Source of the DNA: Nitrococcus mobilis Nb-231
Lineage (GTDB): Bacteria > Pseudomonadota > Gammaproteobacteria > Nitrococcales > Nitrococcaceae
DNA length: 64,000 nucleotides
Direction: 5' to 3'
NCBI RefSeq assembly: GCF_000153205.1
Contig: NZ_CH672427.1
Coordinates: 933,671 to 997,670 of the forward strand
Under the pieces are notes generated by a model. It ran no database searches, was not told the DNA's origin, and was given only the letters and a program-made list of their open reading frames with translations. Shown piece after piece: positions 8,841 to 17,345 of this stretch. Position 1 is the stretch's first letter. Each line of letters starts with the position of its first letter. Position numbers and translations under genes: made by a program.

Positions 8841-9899
8841 CTACGGCCTAGCCTCGAAAATTAGGTTAAACGGCGTCTGCGCCACCCGCTGGAAGGTACG
8901 GAAGCCGCCTTCGTTCACCACTTCACGCAAGCGCGCCTCACCGGCTTGTGCACCCAATCCCAGCCCGACCTCCTGAGCGAGCGAGCAGGGGGTGCAGACC
9001 ATGGTTGATATCGAATAAAAGGCCCGCCCGACCAGGTTCAGGTTGTCCTCGACTCGATCGTTGGCGAAGGGCTCGACGATCATCCAACTACCCTCGGGTC
9101 CGAGTGTTTCGAGCACATGAGCGGCGACGCCGACCGGATCGCCCATGTCGTGCAGGCAGTCGAAGGCGGCAACCAGGTCGTAATCACGGCCGCGATAGGT
9201 CTTGGCCCCGGCCACTTCGAAGTGCACGCGATCGGCCACCCCAGCGCCTCGGGCACGCTCGGTGGCGATCCGGATCGAGTTTTCATGGTAGTCGTAGCCG
9301 GTGAAGCTCGAAGCGGGAAACGCCTGTGCCATCAGTATGGTTGAAGCGCCGAAGCCACAACCGATGTCGGCTACGCGCGTCCCGCTTACGAGTCTATCCG
9401 CCACTCCATCCAAGGCGGGAATCCAGTCGCGGACCAGGTACTCGGCATAGCCAGGGCGGAACAACCGTTCGGTGGCATGGAACAGCTCCGCATCGTGTTC
9501 GTCCCAGCCGACCCCCGTGCCGCTGCGGAAGGCGGCTTCGATCTTCGGCGTTGCGAGCAGTCCGGCCACGGCGCCCTGGAACGCCCCGATCAGGAACGCG
9601 GGGCTGTCCTCGTTCGCCAACACCATGCTCTGCTCTGGGCTCATGTAGTAGCGCTCGGCGTCGGGATCGTAGCTCACATAGCCGCCGGCGGCTTGCGCGC
9701 GCAGCCACTCACGCACATAGCGCTCATGCGTTTGCGTGCGAGCGGCCAGCTCCGCCGAATTCAGTGGACCGTTCTCGGCCAACGCCCGATACAGGCCCAG
9801 CCGATCGCCGATCACGACCAGGGGCGCATGCCAGGCGGCACCGAAATCGCTCACGGCTCGCTCCAGCAATTGGTTCAGTCGCTCTTCATCTATGCGCAT
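8841..9899 (-). CDS. Class I SAM-dependent methyltransferase with N-terminal winged helix
   Basis: This 352-aa protein has an N-terminal helical/winged-helix part (about residues 10-85: VIGDRLGLYRALAENGPLNSAE then YVREWLRAQAAGGYV), as in Rv2258c-like and O-methyltransferase-like enzymes. A Rossmann SAM domain follows, with motif I VADIGCGFGAST and downstream DLVAAFDCLHDM. The methyl acceptor is unknown. The start at 9899 has GGAGGT upstream and fits the family start; a longer reading to 9971 lacks support. Confidence 0.88.
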   Translation of the reverse strand: MRIDEERLNQLLERAVSDFGAAWHAPLVVIGDRLGLYRALAENGPLNSAELAARTQTHERYVREWLRAQAAGGYVSYDPDAERYYMSPEQSMVLANEDSPAFLIGAFQGAVAGLLATPKIEAAFRSGTGVGWDEHDAELFHATERLFRPGYAEYLVRDWIPALDGVADRLVSGTRVADIGCGFGASTILMAQAFPASSFTGYDYHENSIRIATERARGAGVADRVHFEVAGAKTYRGRDYDLVAAFDCLHDMGDPVGVAAHVLETLGPEGSWMIVEPFANDRVEDNLNLVGRAFYSISTMVCTPCSLAQEVGLGLGAQAGEARLREVVNEGGFRTFQRVAQTPFNLIFEARP

Positions 9900-10243
9900 G
9901 GTCAACACCTCCGAATCGATCGGCGGATTGCCGAGTTGCGTCGGTTTTACCCAGGCGGCGGTGTTCCTCATGCGCCGGCACCAAATTCATCGCCTTGGTT
10001 TGACGCATTAGGCCAACAGCGCGACCAGAGGTATTCTCAGCGGCTGCGTTACCAGGCGGCGCGAACCGGTCTGAGTTCAATATAGCGCATAAAAATCAGG
10101 AAGGAGCTTTCCATATCGATCAGGTCCGCCCAGCAGCTGCGCTTTCAGAGCGTGGTCGGTGCGTCAGCGATTTTTTAGCTCAGCCCAACGCTTGCGTTCA
10201 GGGGCAGCTGGCGAGTGATGGGGGCCAACCGCCTCCTGCATTG
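9900..10243. other. Intergenic, nothing recognised
   Basis: About 340 bases between the methyltransferase start and the antitoxin stop. No coding frame with known motifs and no clear terminator was seen. Confidence 0.4.
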
Positions 10244-10519
10244 TCAGCGGTCGTTCTCATGCAGGCGCCCTTCAACGTACTTGTGAAGAATACTGGCCAC
10301 TAGGGTTTGATAAGGAATCCCCTCGGCGAGGGCCTTTTTCTGCAGGCCTCGGAGATCCTTCGAGGAAAGCCGGATATTTATGCGGGCATCTTTACGGAAC
10401 ATAGCTTTCGCGTATTCTTGATGCCGTTTTTGGATCTCAGCGGCTTTCTTCGCGCGCTTGACATTACCTGCTTCAAACGCTTCCAGAATTTCCCGCTCCT
10501 CTTCATCTAGCTTGCTCAT
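10244..10519 (-). CDS. Ribbon-helix-helix (CopG/BrnA-like) antitoxin
   Basis: This 91-aa protein has a charged N-terminus and the C-terminal motif ARINIRLSSKDLRGLQKKAL, then GIPYQTLVASILHKYVEGRL, the RHH DNA-binding pattern of chromosomal CopG-like antitoxins. Such proteins neutralise a partner toxin and autorepress the pair. It overlaps the stop of the adjacent toxin-like gene by four bases, the usual toxin-first arrangement. The toxin partner looks 5'-damaged, so this may now be an orphan. Confidence 0.82.
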   Translation of the reverse strand: MSKLDEEEREILEAFEAGNVKRAKKAAEIQKRHQEYAKAMFRKDARINIRLSSKDLRGLQKKALAEGIPYQTLVASILHKYVEGRLHENDR

Positions 10520-10764
10520 TTGCCGCCACCTAGGTAAGTCTTGCTGGCCTTTCCGCTGGGAAGGATCGTCTTCAGAAACACCTCGTCTTCCGATTCGACA
10601 AATGGAACGAGGTAGACGTACTCCTCTATGGCCACCACGTGAATTTGCTGGCCGGGATAACGATCCTGATTCGGATGATCGATCGTTTCAAGGATGTCGC
10701 CGGCCATGATGTGATACACAACATCTTCGAATGAAACGCCTCTCTCAGCCTTAAATGGCTGCAA
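10516..10764 (-). pseudogene. Toxin partner of the RHH antitoxin, N-terminus lost
   Basis: The frame reads AERGVSFEDVVYHIMAGDIL, then HPNQDRYPGQQIHVVAIEEYVYLVPFVESEDEVFLKT, the body of BrnT/DUF4258-like toxins of RHH pairs. The usual start (a short beta strand ending in DxxKN) is absent. Instead the frame runs directly into sequence coding, in another frame, the C-terminus of the HEPN-like gene. The nearest possible starts are TTG codons such as 10764. I infer a deletion that joined the HEPN gene end to the toxin body; expression of a shortened toxin cannot be excluded. Confidence 0.62.
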
Positions 10765-11141
10765 GAAGCCGTGTACCGAGGGCAAGCAAAGCTTTCGGGG
10801 CGGGGAGCGATTTGTATCCGGTAACCCGGTATTCGAAATGCTTGGCCTTATAATACGTGTTGAGCGAAGCGATAGCTGCTCGGTCTTCAGGGGAGAACTG
10901 GTAGTGCTGTTCCAGCCCTTGCGCTGCAGCCTCATCAGCGGCTTTCTCGATGTCATGGCCGATGGGCCGAAGAGCTTTGAGGGAACGCCCGCATGAGCGT
11001 AAGTAGGCCTTGAGAACAACCTCAAGTCCGTGACCAGCGAGATAATAGGCGGGGCTCACTAGCAACGAGCTCGGCGGCCATGAACATTTCCCGAGCGTCC
11101 GTCCACAGCCCTATGCCTGTTGTCCGTGCGACGTCATCCAT
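10751..11141 (-). pseudogene. HEPN-like protein gene with frameshift
   Basis: Two frames together make one protein. From ATG 11141 comes GLWTDAREMFMAAELVAS. A frameshift near 11055-11065 then leads into VSPAYYLAGHGLEVVLKAYL, IGHDIEKAADEAAAQGLEQH and YYKAKHFEYRVTGYK, ending LLAAI at 10751. The helical architecture and the PAYYLAGHGLE pattern resemble HEPN-domain proteins, many of which are RNases in toxin-antitoxin or defence modules. No Rx4-6H RNase motif was confirmed. Family assignment is moderate; the frame break is read directly. Confidence 0.55.
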
Positions 11142-11292
11142 GGCCAGCACCTATCTGCTAAGCATTTATCCGTCGTGCGCAGCAGGGCAGATAAGTGTCT
11201 GTTGGACGAAGCCGCCCTGCAGCCTTGATCAGCGGAATTTCTACACGGCCCGGGCCGCGGTTCCAGGCCCGGGCCAATGGAGTTCACCGAAC

Positions 11293-11724
11293 TTAGGACT
11301 TGGCGGCGCTTTGCTGTTTTGCCTCCTGCAGCAGAGCCTCGACCGCCTGGGCCACGTGGCCGGCGGCCTCGGCCGACTCGATCCGTGTGCCGATGCGCGC
11401 GAGCTCCGCGGCCTGTTCCAACATGCGGGCAGCCGTTTCACTGGCCTGCATGTCGTGGATTGCGCCCTTTCCCATGCCCTTGCAGGGATTACCGACCGAG
11501 TCATCGAAGCCTTTCCCCTCCTCACCAACCAGACAGTTGACCGCATGCTGAAGGTGCATCCGATGCTTTTCCAGCGTATCCGCCTTGGCGGCGAAACCGG
11601 CGTGTTCTGTAGCTGTTTCCAGTTCCTTTGTAGCGTGACTCGTTGCGAGCGCGAGGCCCGTGGCGAGCAGGCCCGCCGCGAGGGTGAGAGATAAGCCGAA
11701 TCGAGTTGCCAAATGCCTGTGCAT
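11293..11724 (-). CDS. Small periplasmic protein, unknown function
   Basis: This 143-aa protein has a classical signal peptide (MHRHLATRFGLSLTLAAGLL, continuing to an ALA-type cleavage region near residue 25-30). The mature part is helical and His-containing (SHATKELETATEHAGF, LEKHRMHLQHAVNCL) with two Cys about 20 residues apart. GGAGGT lies upstream of ATG 11724. Its position next to a MerR regulator and a CDF exporter suggests a metal-related periplasmic role, by context only. Confidence 0.68.
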   Translation of the reverse strand: MHRHLATRFGLSLTLAAGLLATGLALATSHATKELETATEHAGFAAKADTLEKHRMHLQHAVNCLVGEEGKGFDDSVGNPCKGMGKGAIHDMQASETAARMLEQAAELARIGTRIESAEAAGHVAQAVEALLQEAKQQSAAKS

Positions 11725-11877
11725 TGCTGCACCTCCGCTTGTAATGGATCGATCGACAGAACCCGGTTGTTGGACTTGCTGTGCCCTCCTCCCGGGCCGC
11801 AACTGCTCACCCCCTTCGAGAAACCATAGATCATTCCATGCGGATCCGCCGCCATTCGTGAAGGAATGGAATGACCA

Positions 11878-12327
11878 TCAATCCTCGAACATCTCTGGAG
11901 AGCCTATATGTTCGGTATGGCATTGATCGTGCTTAGAGAGGACCCGGATCACCCGACAATCAGCCACCCGGCCGCCGCGGCATGCGCTCGCCATACGCTG
12001 TAGCTCATGGCGCAACAGCTCCAGACGTCTGAGGCGGCTTTCGATGGCGGCAAGGTTGGTGCGTGCGATGCGGTCGATCTCCGCGCAGGACTGATCGGGA
12101 TAATCCGCCAGGGTCAGCAACTCACGGATCTGCTCAAGACTGAACCCAAGCTCCCGGGCGTGGCGAATGAAGTGCAAACGATCCAGATGCTGGGCCGTGT
12201 AGCGCCGCTGATTGCCGCCGGTGCGCCGCGACTGCGGCATAACGCCGATGCGCTCATAGTAGCGGATGGTCTGTACCGTGCAGCCGGTGCGCCGGGACAG
12301 AGCACCGATCGAAAGCCCGTTTAGCAT
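11878..12327 (-). CDS. MerR-family heavy-metal-responsive regulator
   Basis: This 149-aa protein has the MerR winged-helix N-terminus (LSIGALSRRTGCTVQTIRYY, ERIGVMP, RRYTAQHLDRLHFIRHAREL), a long dimerisation helix and metal-ligand cysteines at about positions 81, 116 and 124 (SCAEIDRIA; ACRGGRVADC), with an extra Cys/His pair near 133-137. The Cys layout resembles MerR/ZntR/CadR/PbrR sensors of divalent metals. It is divergent from a CDF exporter whose promoter has the 19-bp spacer that MerR proteins act on. Confidence 0.92.
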   Translation of the reverse strand: MLNGLSIGALSRRTGCTVQTIRYYERIGVMPQSRRTGGNQRRYTAQHLDRLHFIRHARELGFSLEQIRELLTLADYPDQSCAEIDRIARTNLAAIESRLRRLELLRHELQRMASACRGGRVADCRVIRVLSKHDQCHTEHIGSPEMFED

Positions 12328-12339
12328 CGCCGTTCCCGC

Positions 12340-12370
12340 TTGAATCTACAACGACTATAGGTTTTATCCT
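12340..12370 (+). promoter_or_regulatory. MerR-type promoter/operator for the CDF exporter
   Basis: A -35 TTGAAT (12340-12345) and a -10 TATCCT (12365-12370) are separated by 19 bp, longer than the usual 17 bp, as in MerR-activated promoters. The spacer carries an imperfect dyad AATCTACA-N5-TATAGGTT (6 of 8 arm positions match). Confidence 0.78.
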
Positions 12371-12416
12371 AGCAAATGCTGATGACATGCATTCCGAATT
12401 CGGTGAATAATGCGCG

Positions 12417-13352
12417 ATGCCGCCCCATACTCCTTCGCGACAAAACGGCAATACCGGCGCCCTGTTGTGGAGCTTGATCCTAACGCTTGGGTTCGCCGCG
12501 ATCGAGGTGATCGGCGGAATACTCTCGGGCTCGCTCGCCTTGCTGGGCGATGCCGGTCACATGGCCACCGACTCACTCGCGTTGGGCTTCGGTGCCCTGG
12601 CAGCCTGGCTCAGCCGCTACCCGCCGACGATGCGCCACTCCTATGGGCTACAACGCTTCGAGCTGCTCGGTGGGTTGCTCAACGCGCTTTTCATGCTCGG
12701 CGTAGTGGCTTGGCTCGCCTACGAGGCCGTGCAGAGACTCGCGGCACCGCAGCCGGTCGCGGGGGGCGCCGTGATGATCGTCGCCGCCGTCGGTTTGGGC
12801 GTGAATTTGCTGGTGCTGCGAATCCTGCACAGAGGCGCACAAAGCTTCAATACCCGCGGGGCGATTTTGCATGTGCTCGGCGATTTGCTGGGCTCGGTAG
12901 CGGCACTGACCAGCGGCGCCGTCGTCTTTTTCACCGGTTGGAACCCCATCGATCCCCTATTGTCGCTGGTGATCGGAGTACTGATCCTGGGCTCGACGGG
13001 CAAACTCCTGCTCGAGGTCTTGCATGTCTTTCTCGAAGGGGTTCCCCCGCACGTAGACCTGGCCGAGGTCGGCCGCACGCTGGCTGAGCTCGAGGGCGTC
13101 GAGGAAGTGCATGATCTGCATATCTGGACTCTGGCCTCCGGCAGTCATGCCCTGTCGGCGCATATCTATATTCGCGATATGGGCCGCTGGCCGCAATTGC
13201 TGGCCACTATACAAAATTTGCTCAGACACGACTACGAGATCACGCACACCACGATCCAGCCCGAACCCGCCGCAGCCGTCACCTTCAAGTCGCTGAGCGA
13301 TGTCGTGCGCGAGCTAAAAACGCCGCGCCGTGATCGGCACCGGTCCCGATAA
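12417..13352 (+). CDS. CDF family cation efflux transporter (CzcD/ZitB-like)
   Basis: This 311-aa protein has six predicted membrane segments and a cytoplasmic C-terminal domain. Metal-site residues are visible as D45, H48 and D52 in LLGDAGHMATDS and H152/D156 in LHVLGDLLGS. The C-terminal domain has VEEVHDLHIWTLASG, typical of CDF proteins. It exchanges Zn, Cd or Co for protons across the inner membrane. It is transcribed divergently from the MerR gene and most likely induced by it. Confidence 0.94.
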   Translation: MPPHTPSRQNGNTGALLWSLILTLGFAAIEVIGGILSGSLALLGDAGHMATDSLALGFGALAAWLSRYPPTMRHSYGLQRFELLGGLLNALFMLGVVAWLAYEAVQRLAAPQPVAGGAVMIVAAVGLGVNLLVLRILHRGAQSFNTRGAILHVLGDLLGSVAALTSGAVVFFTGWNPIDPLLSLVIGVLILGSTGKLLLEVLHVFLEGVPPHVDLAEVGRTLAELEGVEEVHDLHIWTLASGSHALSAHIYIRDMGRWPQLLATIQNLLRHDYEITHTTIQPEPAAAVTFKSLSDVVRELKTPRRDRHRSR

Positions 13353-13361
13353 CCGCGCCTA

Positions 13362-13484
13362 AGAGCCTGTTCACAATCTCCGGAGCAACAATGCCAAGAA
13401 TGCCACATGGACGAACTGCAGACGGATATTTAGCTTACGCTCGCAGTTCTTCCATAAGCGGCGGTAGCCGCCTAACTCGATGAT
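13362..13484 (-). mobile_element. IS5-family transposase C-terminal remnant
   Basis: Read on the minus strand the segment encodes IELGGYRRLWKNCERKLN, then the C-terminal tail LQFVHVAFLALLLRRL and a stop, the usual C-terminus of an IS5-group transposase. It is followed by the end-like sequence GAGCCTGTTCACAATCTC read on the plus strand. Only this tail remains. Confidence 0.75.
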
Positions 13485-13493
13485 TTCCGCTTG

Positions 13494-13640
13494 ATGAGCT
13501 GGCTCACACTCATCGCCCTACCGCTGCTGCTCTCGCTGCGCAAGCCGGACGCATCGACCGGCCCGGTGCCCGAGGCACCGCCAGCGGCACTGGAAATCTC
13601 CGCGCGCAGCGGGGCTGACAGCGCCCCGATCAGGAGCTAA
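13494..13640 (+). pseudogene. MFS (DHA2-like) transporter C-terminal fragment
   Basis: A 48-codon frame reads MSWLTLIALPLLLSLRKPD followed by a Pro/Ala-rich tail. The end of the last membrane helix and the RKP tail resemble the C-terminus of drug-efflux MFS proteins. It abuts the IS5 remnant, which probably removed the rest of the gene. Confidence 0.5.
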
Positions 13641-14515
13641 GGCGCACTCAGAAATGGACCGATAAGACGTGCCAATGCTTGCGGCTGCTCGTAGTGCACG
13701 GCATGGCCCGCCTCGGGTATCGATGCTTCACGGAAGTCTCGGAAGCAGCCGGTGCGCTCCGCCCAGTCACCCAGCGCGCGCAACCGAGCTACATAGGCCG
13801 AGTTCGCCCCATAGACCCAAAGCACCGGCGCCGTGATGCGCCGCCAGCAAGCCATGGCCTCCTCCAGCCGATAGAGCACCGGATTGGGCCGTTTATGGGC
13901 CGAGTCGCCTCTGAGATAAACACCGTCGACCGAACGATAGGCCCAATCATGGGCAAGTGCTTCGGCGCGCTCGCGCGTCAGGCCCGGCTGTCGGCGCAGC
14001 AGATGCTCGGCAAGCGCGGCATAGTCGTTGAATCGCCGCGGTCGTGGCGGCCAGCGCAAGCTCTCAAGCCAGCGTGCGTAGCGCTCCGGCGCCTCCCGTG
14101 GGTCGCTCGCCGCGAGCCCAAAGCCCTCGATCGAAACCAAACGCCGCACCCGCTGGGGTCTTACGCCCGCATAAAGACCGGCGACATTGCCACCCATGCT
14201 GTGCCCTACCAGGGTAACGGCCTGATCGGGCGCGAGCTCATCAAGCAGCGCTTCCAGGTCGGCCAGGTAATCGGCAAACCAATAGCCGCCCGGCGCTCGG
14301 TCGCTCCTCCCGAAACCGCGCCAGTCCGGTGCCAGACAGTGACACTCGGCGCCCAAAGCGTGGGCGAGCAAGCGGAATGTGGTTCCAGTATCCATCCAGC
14401 CATGCAGCAACAGCACGGGCTGACCGCTGCGGCGACCCCATTCATAGATTCGATAACGTAGGCCACGGATATTCAGATCCCGAATACGTGGGTCTAACCT
14501 CCCTTCGACACTCAC
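13637..14515 (-). CDS. Alpha/beta-fold hydrolase
   Basis: This 292-aa protein has VLLLHGWMDTGTTF (oxyanion region), LAPDWRGFGRS, the nucleophile elbow VGHSMGGNVA and a C-terminal catalytic His in EAGHAVHYEQP. The substrate is unknown (esterase or lipase-like). The start is taken as GTG 14515, which overlaps the SDR stop in the GTGA style; an upstream GTG at 14551 would lie inside the SDR gene. It is the last gene of a four-gene overlapping operon. Confidence 0.9.
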   Translation of the reverse strand: MSVEGRLDPRIRDLNIRGLRYRIYEWGRRSGQPVLLLHGWMDTGTTFRLLAHALGAECHCLAPDWRGFGRSDRAPGGYWFADYLADLEALLDELAPDQAVTLVGHSMGGNVAGLYAGVRPQRVRRLVSIEGFGLAASDPREAPERYARWLESLRWPPRPRRFNDYAALAEHLLRRQPGLTRERAEALAHDWAYRSVDGVYLRGDSAHKRPNPVLYRLEEAMACWRRITAPVLWVYGANSAYVARLRALGDWAERTGCFRDFREASIPEAGHAVHYEQPQALARLIGPFLSAP

Positions 14516-15252
14516 CGTTTCAATCGAGCCGCGTGTTCTTGAATGTCCCACTCTTGGGCGGCGAACTCATCGGCCGTGGTGCGGGTAAGCAGTTGCCAAA
14601 CGAAGTCGGCCACCGTGTCCGGGGATTCGAGCCCGCCGGTCCGCTCGAGCTCTCGAAAACGCTCCACCTCCGGAAAACGCTCGCTGTCCTGCTCCCGAAT
14701 GAGCGCCTGCATTGGTGTATCCACGACTCCTGGGCGCACGCTTCCCACGGCAATGCCGTGCGAGCGCAGCTCCATATCCAGCACCTGGTAGAGCATGTAC
14801 AGCGCCGCTTTTGCCGTGCAGTAAGCACCCCAGCCGGCCAGGGGATAGTGCGCCGCGCCCGAGGAAATATGCAAGATCCGCCCACCGCTCAAAGAGGGCA
14901 ACAGGCGTTGAGTGAGAAACAGTGGCCCCTCGACGTTAACGGCCTGGGCGTAGCGCCACTCCTCCAGTCCAACCGCCGCCAGGGGGCGCACCGGCTCCAA
15001 GACACCGGCATTATGCAGCAGATAGCGTACCCGGCGCCCGGCTACCGCCTCCGCCACCTGCTCGCGACCCTCCGGAGTCGCCACATCCGCAGCCCGCGTC
15101 TCGACTCGATCCGGCCGTGCTTGGGCGAGCGCCTCGAGCGGCCCGCTGCGACGGCCGATCGCGAGCACCGTTAAGCCCCCAGCCGCCAGCCGTTGCACCA
15201 TGGCCCGCCCAATACCTGTTCCACCTCCGGTTACCACTGCAAGCTCGTGCAT
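14512..15252 (-). CDS. Short-chain dehydrogenase/reductase
   Basis: This 246-aa protein has a Rossmann glycine motif VVTGGGTGIGRAMV, LLHNAGVLEPV (NAG motif), catalytic Ser in ILHISSGAAHYPL and the YxxxK pair in GAYCTAKAAL, then SVRPGVVDTPM. It resembles sepiapterin- or benzil-reductase-like SDRs; the substrate is unknown. ATG 15252 overlaps the metallopeptidase stop by one base (TGATG), so a longer upstream reading is rejected. Confidence 0.9.
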   Translation of the reverse strand: MHELAVVTGGGTGIGRAMVQRLAAGGLTVLAIGRRSGPLEALAQARPDRVETRAADVATPEGREQVAEAVAGRRVRYLLHNAGVLEPVRPLAAVGLEEWRYAQAVNVEGPLFLTQRLLPSLSGGRILHISSGAAHYPLAGWGAYCTAKAALYMLYQVLDMELRSHGIAVGSVRPGVVDTPMQALIREQDSERFPEVERFRELERTGGLESPDTVADFVWQLLTRTTADEFAAQEWDIQEHAARLKR

Positions 15253-16061
15253 CAGTTCCTCTCTGTCGTTAGCGGTCGGTAAATTGCTTGGCTCGACGAC
15301 GAGCGTTGGAGTGGATCTTGGCGAAAGAACCGGCGCAGCTGCTCGTAAACCGCCGGGTAGCCAGCGCAGAGTCGTTCGGGCAGCTCGAAGAAGACCTCGC
15401 AAGCCACCGCGAAGAACTCACCGGGCGACTCCAGAGCATAGCGATCGAGCACCAACTCCTCGCCCGCCGCCGCAGCTGCTTGGGCCTGGTTCCAGGCATT
15501 CGTGAAAGCCCGAGTCCAATCCCGCCGTGACATGCCCCGATGCAGCGGGGGCATACCATTGGCGACGCCGTTGCGCATGTCCAGCTTATGCGCGAACTCG
15601 TGCAGAACCACGTTATAACCATCCAGTCTCACCCCGCCTTGAATATCCTCCCAAGAGAGAACGAGCGGTCCGCCATCCCAGGCTTCACCGATCAACTCCG
15701 TCACTTGCTCGTGAATCACCCCAGCGTCATCGGGATACGCATGCCGGGCGCGGAACCCGCCGGGATAGATTACGATGCTGCACCAGCCACGGTACCAGTC
15801 GAGCCCCAGCTCCAGCACCGGCACGCATCCCAGCGCCGCGATGGTGGTCGTCTGCCAAGGGCCCACCTGAAGGCCGGCGATTCCATAAAAGCGCTTTTCG
15901 GCCACCAGCAACGTCGCGAGTTCGTGCAACTGCTGCTGCGCCGGCACGCTCATCCGCATGAGCAAGGGCTGGGCAGCGATTACCTCTTGCCAGAGACGCT
16001 CCGGTATGCGCTTTTGGGCAAGGATGCGTTTTCGCCGCCAACGCCGCAGCCAGCCGGTCAC
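15252..16061 (-). CDS. M90-family (MtfA-like) zinc peptidase
   Basis: This protein of about 269 aa has the HEFAHKLDMRNG zinc motif (HExxH), upstream WEDIQGGVRLDGYNVVLHEF and downstream ESPGEFFAVACEVFFELPE. That is the MtfA/DgsA-type M90 peptidase pattern; MtfA in E. coli interacts with the Mlc repressor and affects glucose uptake. The start is a GTG at 16061 that overlaps the stop of the hydroxyacid dehydrogenase by four bases. Confidence 0.9.
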   Translation of the reverse strand: MTGWLRRWRRKRILAQKRIPERLWQEVIAAQPLLMRMSVPAQQQLHELATLLVAEKRFYGIAGLQVGPWQTTTIAALGCVPVLELGLDWYRGWCSIVIYPGGFRARHAYPDDAGVIHEQVTELIGEAWDGGPLVLSWEDIQGGVRLDGYNVVLHEFAHKLDMRNGVANGMPPLHRGMSRRDWTRAFTNAWNQAQAAAAAGEELVLDRYALESPGEFFAVACEVFFELPERLCAGYPAVYEQLRRFFRQDPLQRSSSSQAIYRPLTTERN

Positions 16062-17038
16062 GTCCGCTTTGCCCCACCTGGCCCGGCCACGACCCGCAGC
16101 GGCTTCCCAGCAAGCCAACTTCGCACATTCTCTGCGGTTTGATCGATGAGACGCTGGCGCGCCTGGCGACTGCCCCAAGCACAGTGGGGCGTCACGATCA
16201 AATTGGAAATATCCGGCTCCAGCAAGGGATTACCTTGCCACGGTGGCTCCTCGGTAAGCACATCAACCCCGGCCCCTGCGATTTGCCCGGTGCGCAGCGC
16301 ATCGGCCAGCGCCGCCTCGTCGACGATCCCACCGCGAGCGGTATTGATCAGCAGCGCCGTGTCTTTCATCCGGGCAAGTTCCGGTGCGCCGATAAGTCCA
16401 CGGGTCGCGGGCGTAAGCGGGCAATGCAGACTGAGGACGTCCACCTCCGCCAGTAGCTCCGGCAGCCGTACGCGGCCGGGTTCGGGCCGCTCCACCCCCG
16501 GGCGCTGTGCCACCCGCACCGACATGCCGAGCAGCTCGGCGGTTTGCGCGACCCGCCGACCGATCTCGCCGTAGCCGATAATGCCGAGCACGCGATCCTC
16601 GAGCTCACCAATTGGATGGGTGAGCAGGCAGAACTGATCGGCGCGAGCCCAGCGGCCGTCACGCACGTCCCGTACATAGGAGAGCAAATTGCGCGATAGC
16701 GCGAGGACAAGCATGAAAACATGCTGTACCAGCGAGGCCGTGCCATAGCCGCGGCAATTCACCACTGTGATTCCGCGCGCCGCCGCGGCCTGCAGATCGA
16801 CGTTGTTGGTGCCGGTGGCAAGCACGCAAATCAACCGTAGCCGGGGACAACGTTCGAGCACCGACCGGTCGAGCACCGCCTTGTTCACGATCGCGCACTC
16901 GGCGGTGCCAATGCGCGCGACGGTTTGCGTGGCAGCTGTCGCCTTGAAATAATGTATTTTTTTAAAAATTGAATCTAATTTATTGAAATTTAAATCATCA
17001 AGATCCAGAGATGCGCGATCTAGCAAAACCGCTTGCAT
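16058..17038 (-). CDS. D-2-hydroxyacid dehydrogenase
   Basis: This 326-aa NAD-dependent dehydrogenase has LATGTNNVDLQAAAARGI, the dinucleotide motif VLGIIGYGEIGRRVA, LSLHCPLTPATRGL, LLINTARGGIVDEAAL and IVTPHCAWGS (catalytic His). It is similar to glycerate/phosphoglycerate dehydrogenases; the exact acid is unknown. ATG 17038 has AAGGAG upstream. A stretch near residues 15-35 (LNFNKLDSIFKKIHYFK) is encoded by unusually AT-rich DNA at about 16945-17000. Confidence 0.92.
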   Translation of the reverse strand: MQAVLLDRASLDLDDLNFNKLDSIFKKIHYFKATAATQTVARIGTAECAIVNKAVLDRSVLERCPRLRLICVLATGTNNVDLQAAAARGITVVNCRGYGTASLVQHVFMLVLALSRNLLSYVRDVRDGRWARADQFCLLTHPIGELEDRVLGIIGYGEIGRRVAQTAELLGMSVRVAQRPGVERPEPGRVRLPELLAEVDVLSLHCPLTPATRGLIGAPELARMKDTALLINTARGGIVDEAALADALRTGQIAGAGVDVLTEEPPWQGNPLLEPDISNLIVTPHCAWGSRQARQRLIDQTAENVRSWLAGKPLRVVAGPGGAKRT

Positions 17039-17345
17039 GTCATCTCCTTCGGGGCCAACCCGCAACCGCCCACGCAGCGCTCGTACCGTGTCGCCCTCAT
17101 AGGTAGCGTTTCGAGGAATCGTTGCCACGCTCGAGCTGGCCTTCGCCGACGCACGACCTAAACTTGAGCCTAGCTGGATGCAACGCGGATCGACCAAGCG
17201 TGGCGTCCCCTAATCGGCTACGCTTGCCAACAGACCCAATGGGGTCGTGGCGACCCTCTCCCCACGAGTACCCGAAGGGGCGCAAGCCGATACGGTCTTG
17301 CAACAAATGCCGCTGGGCATCGGCCCAACGTGCCGCGATACGGGA

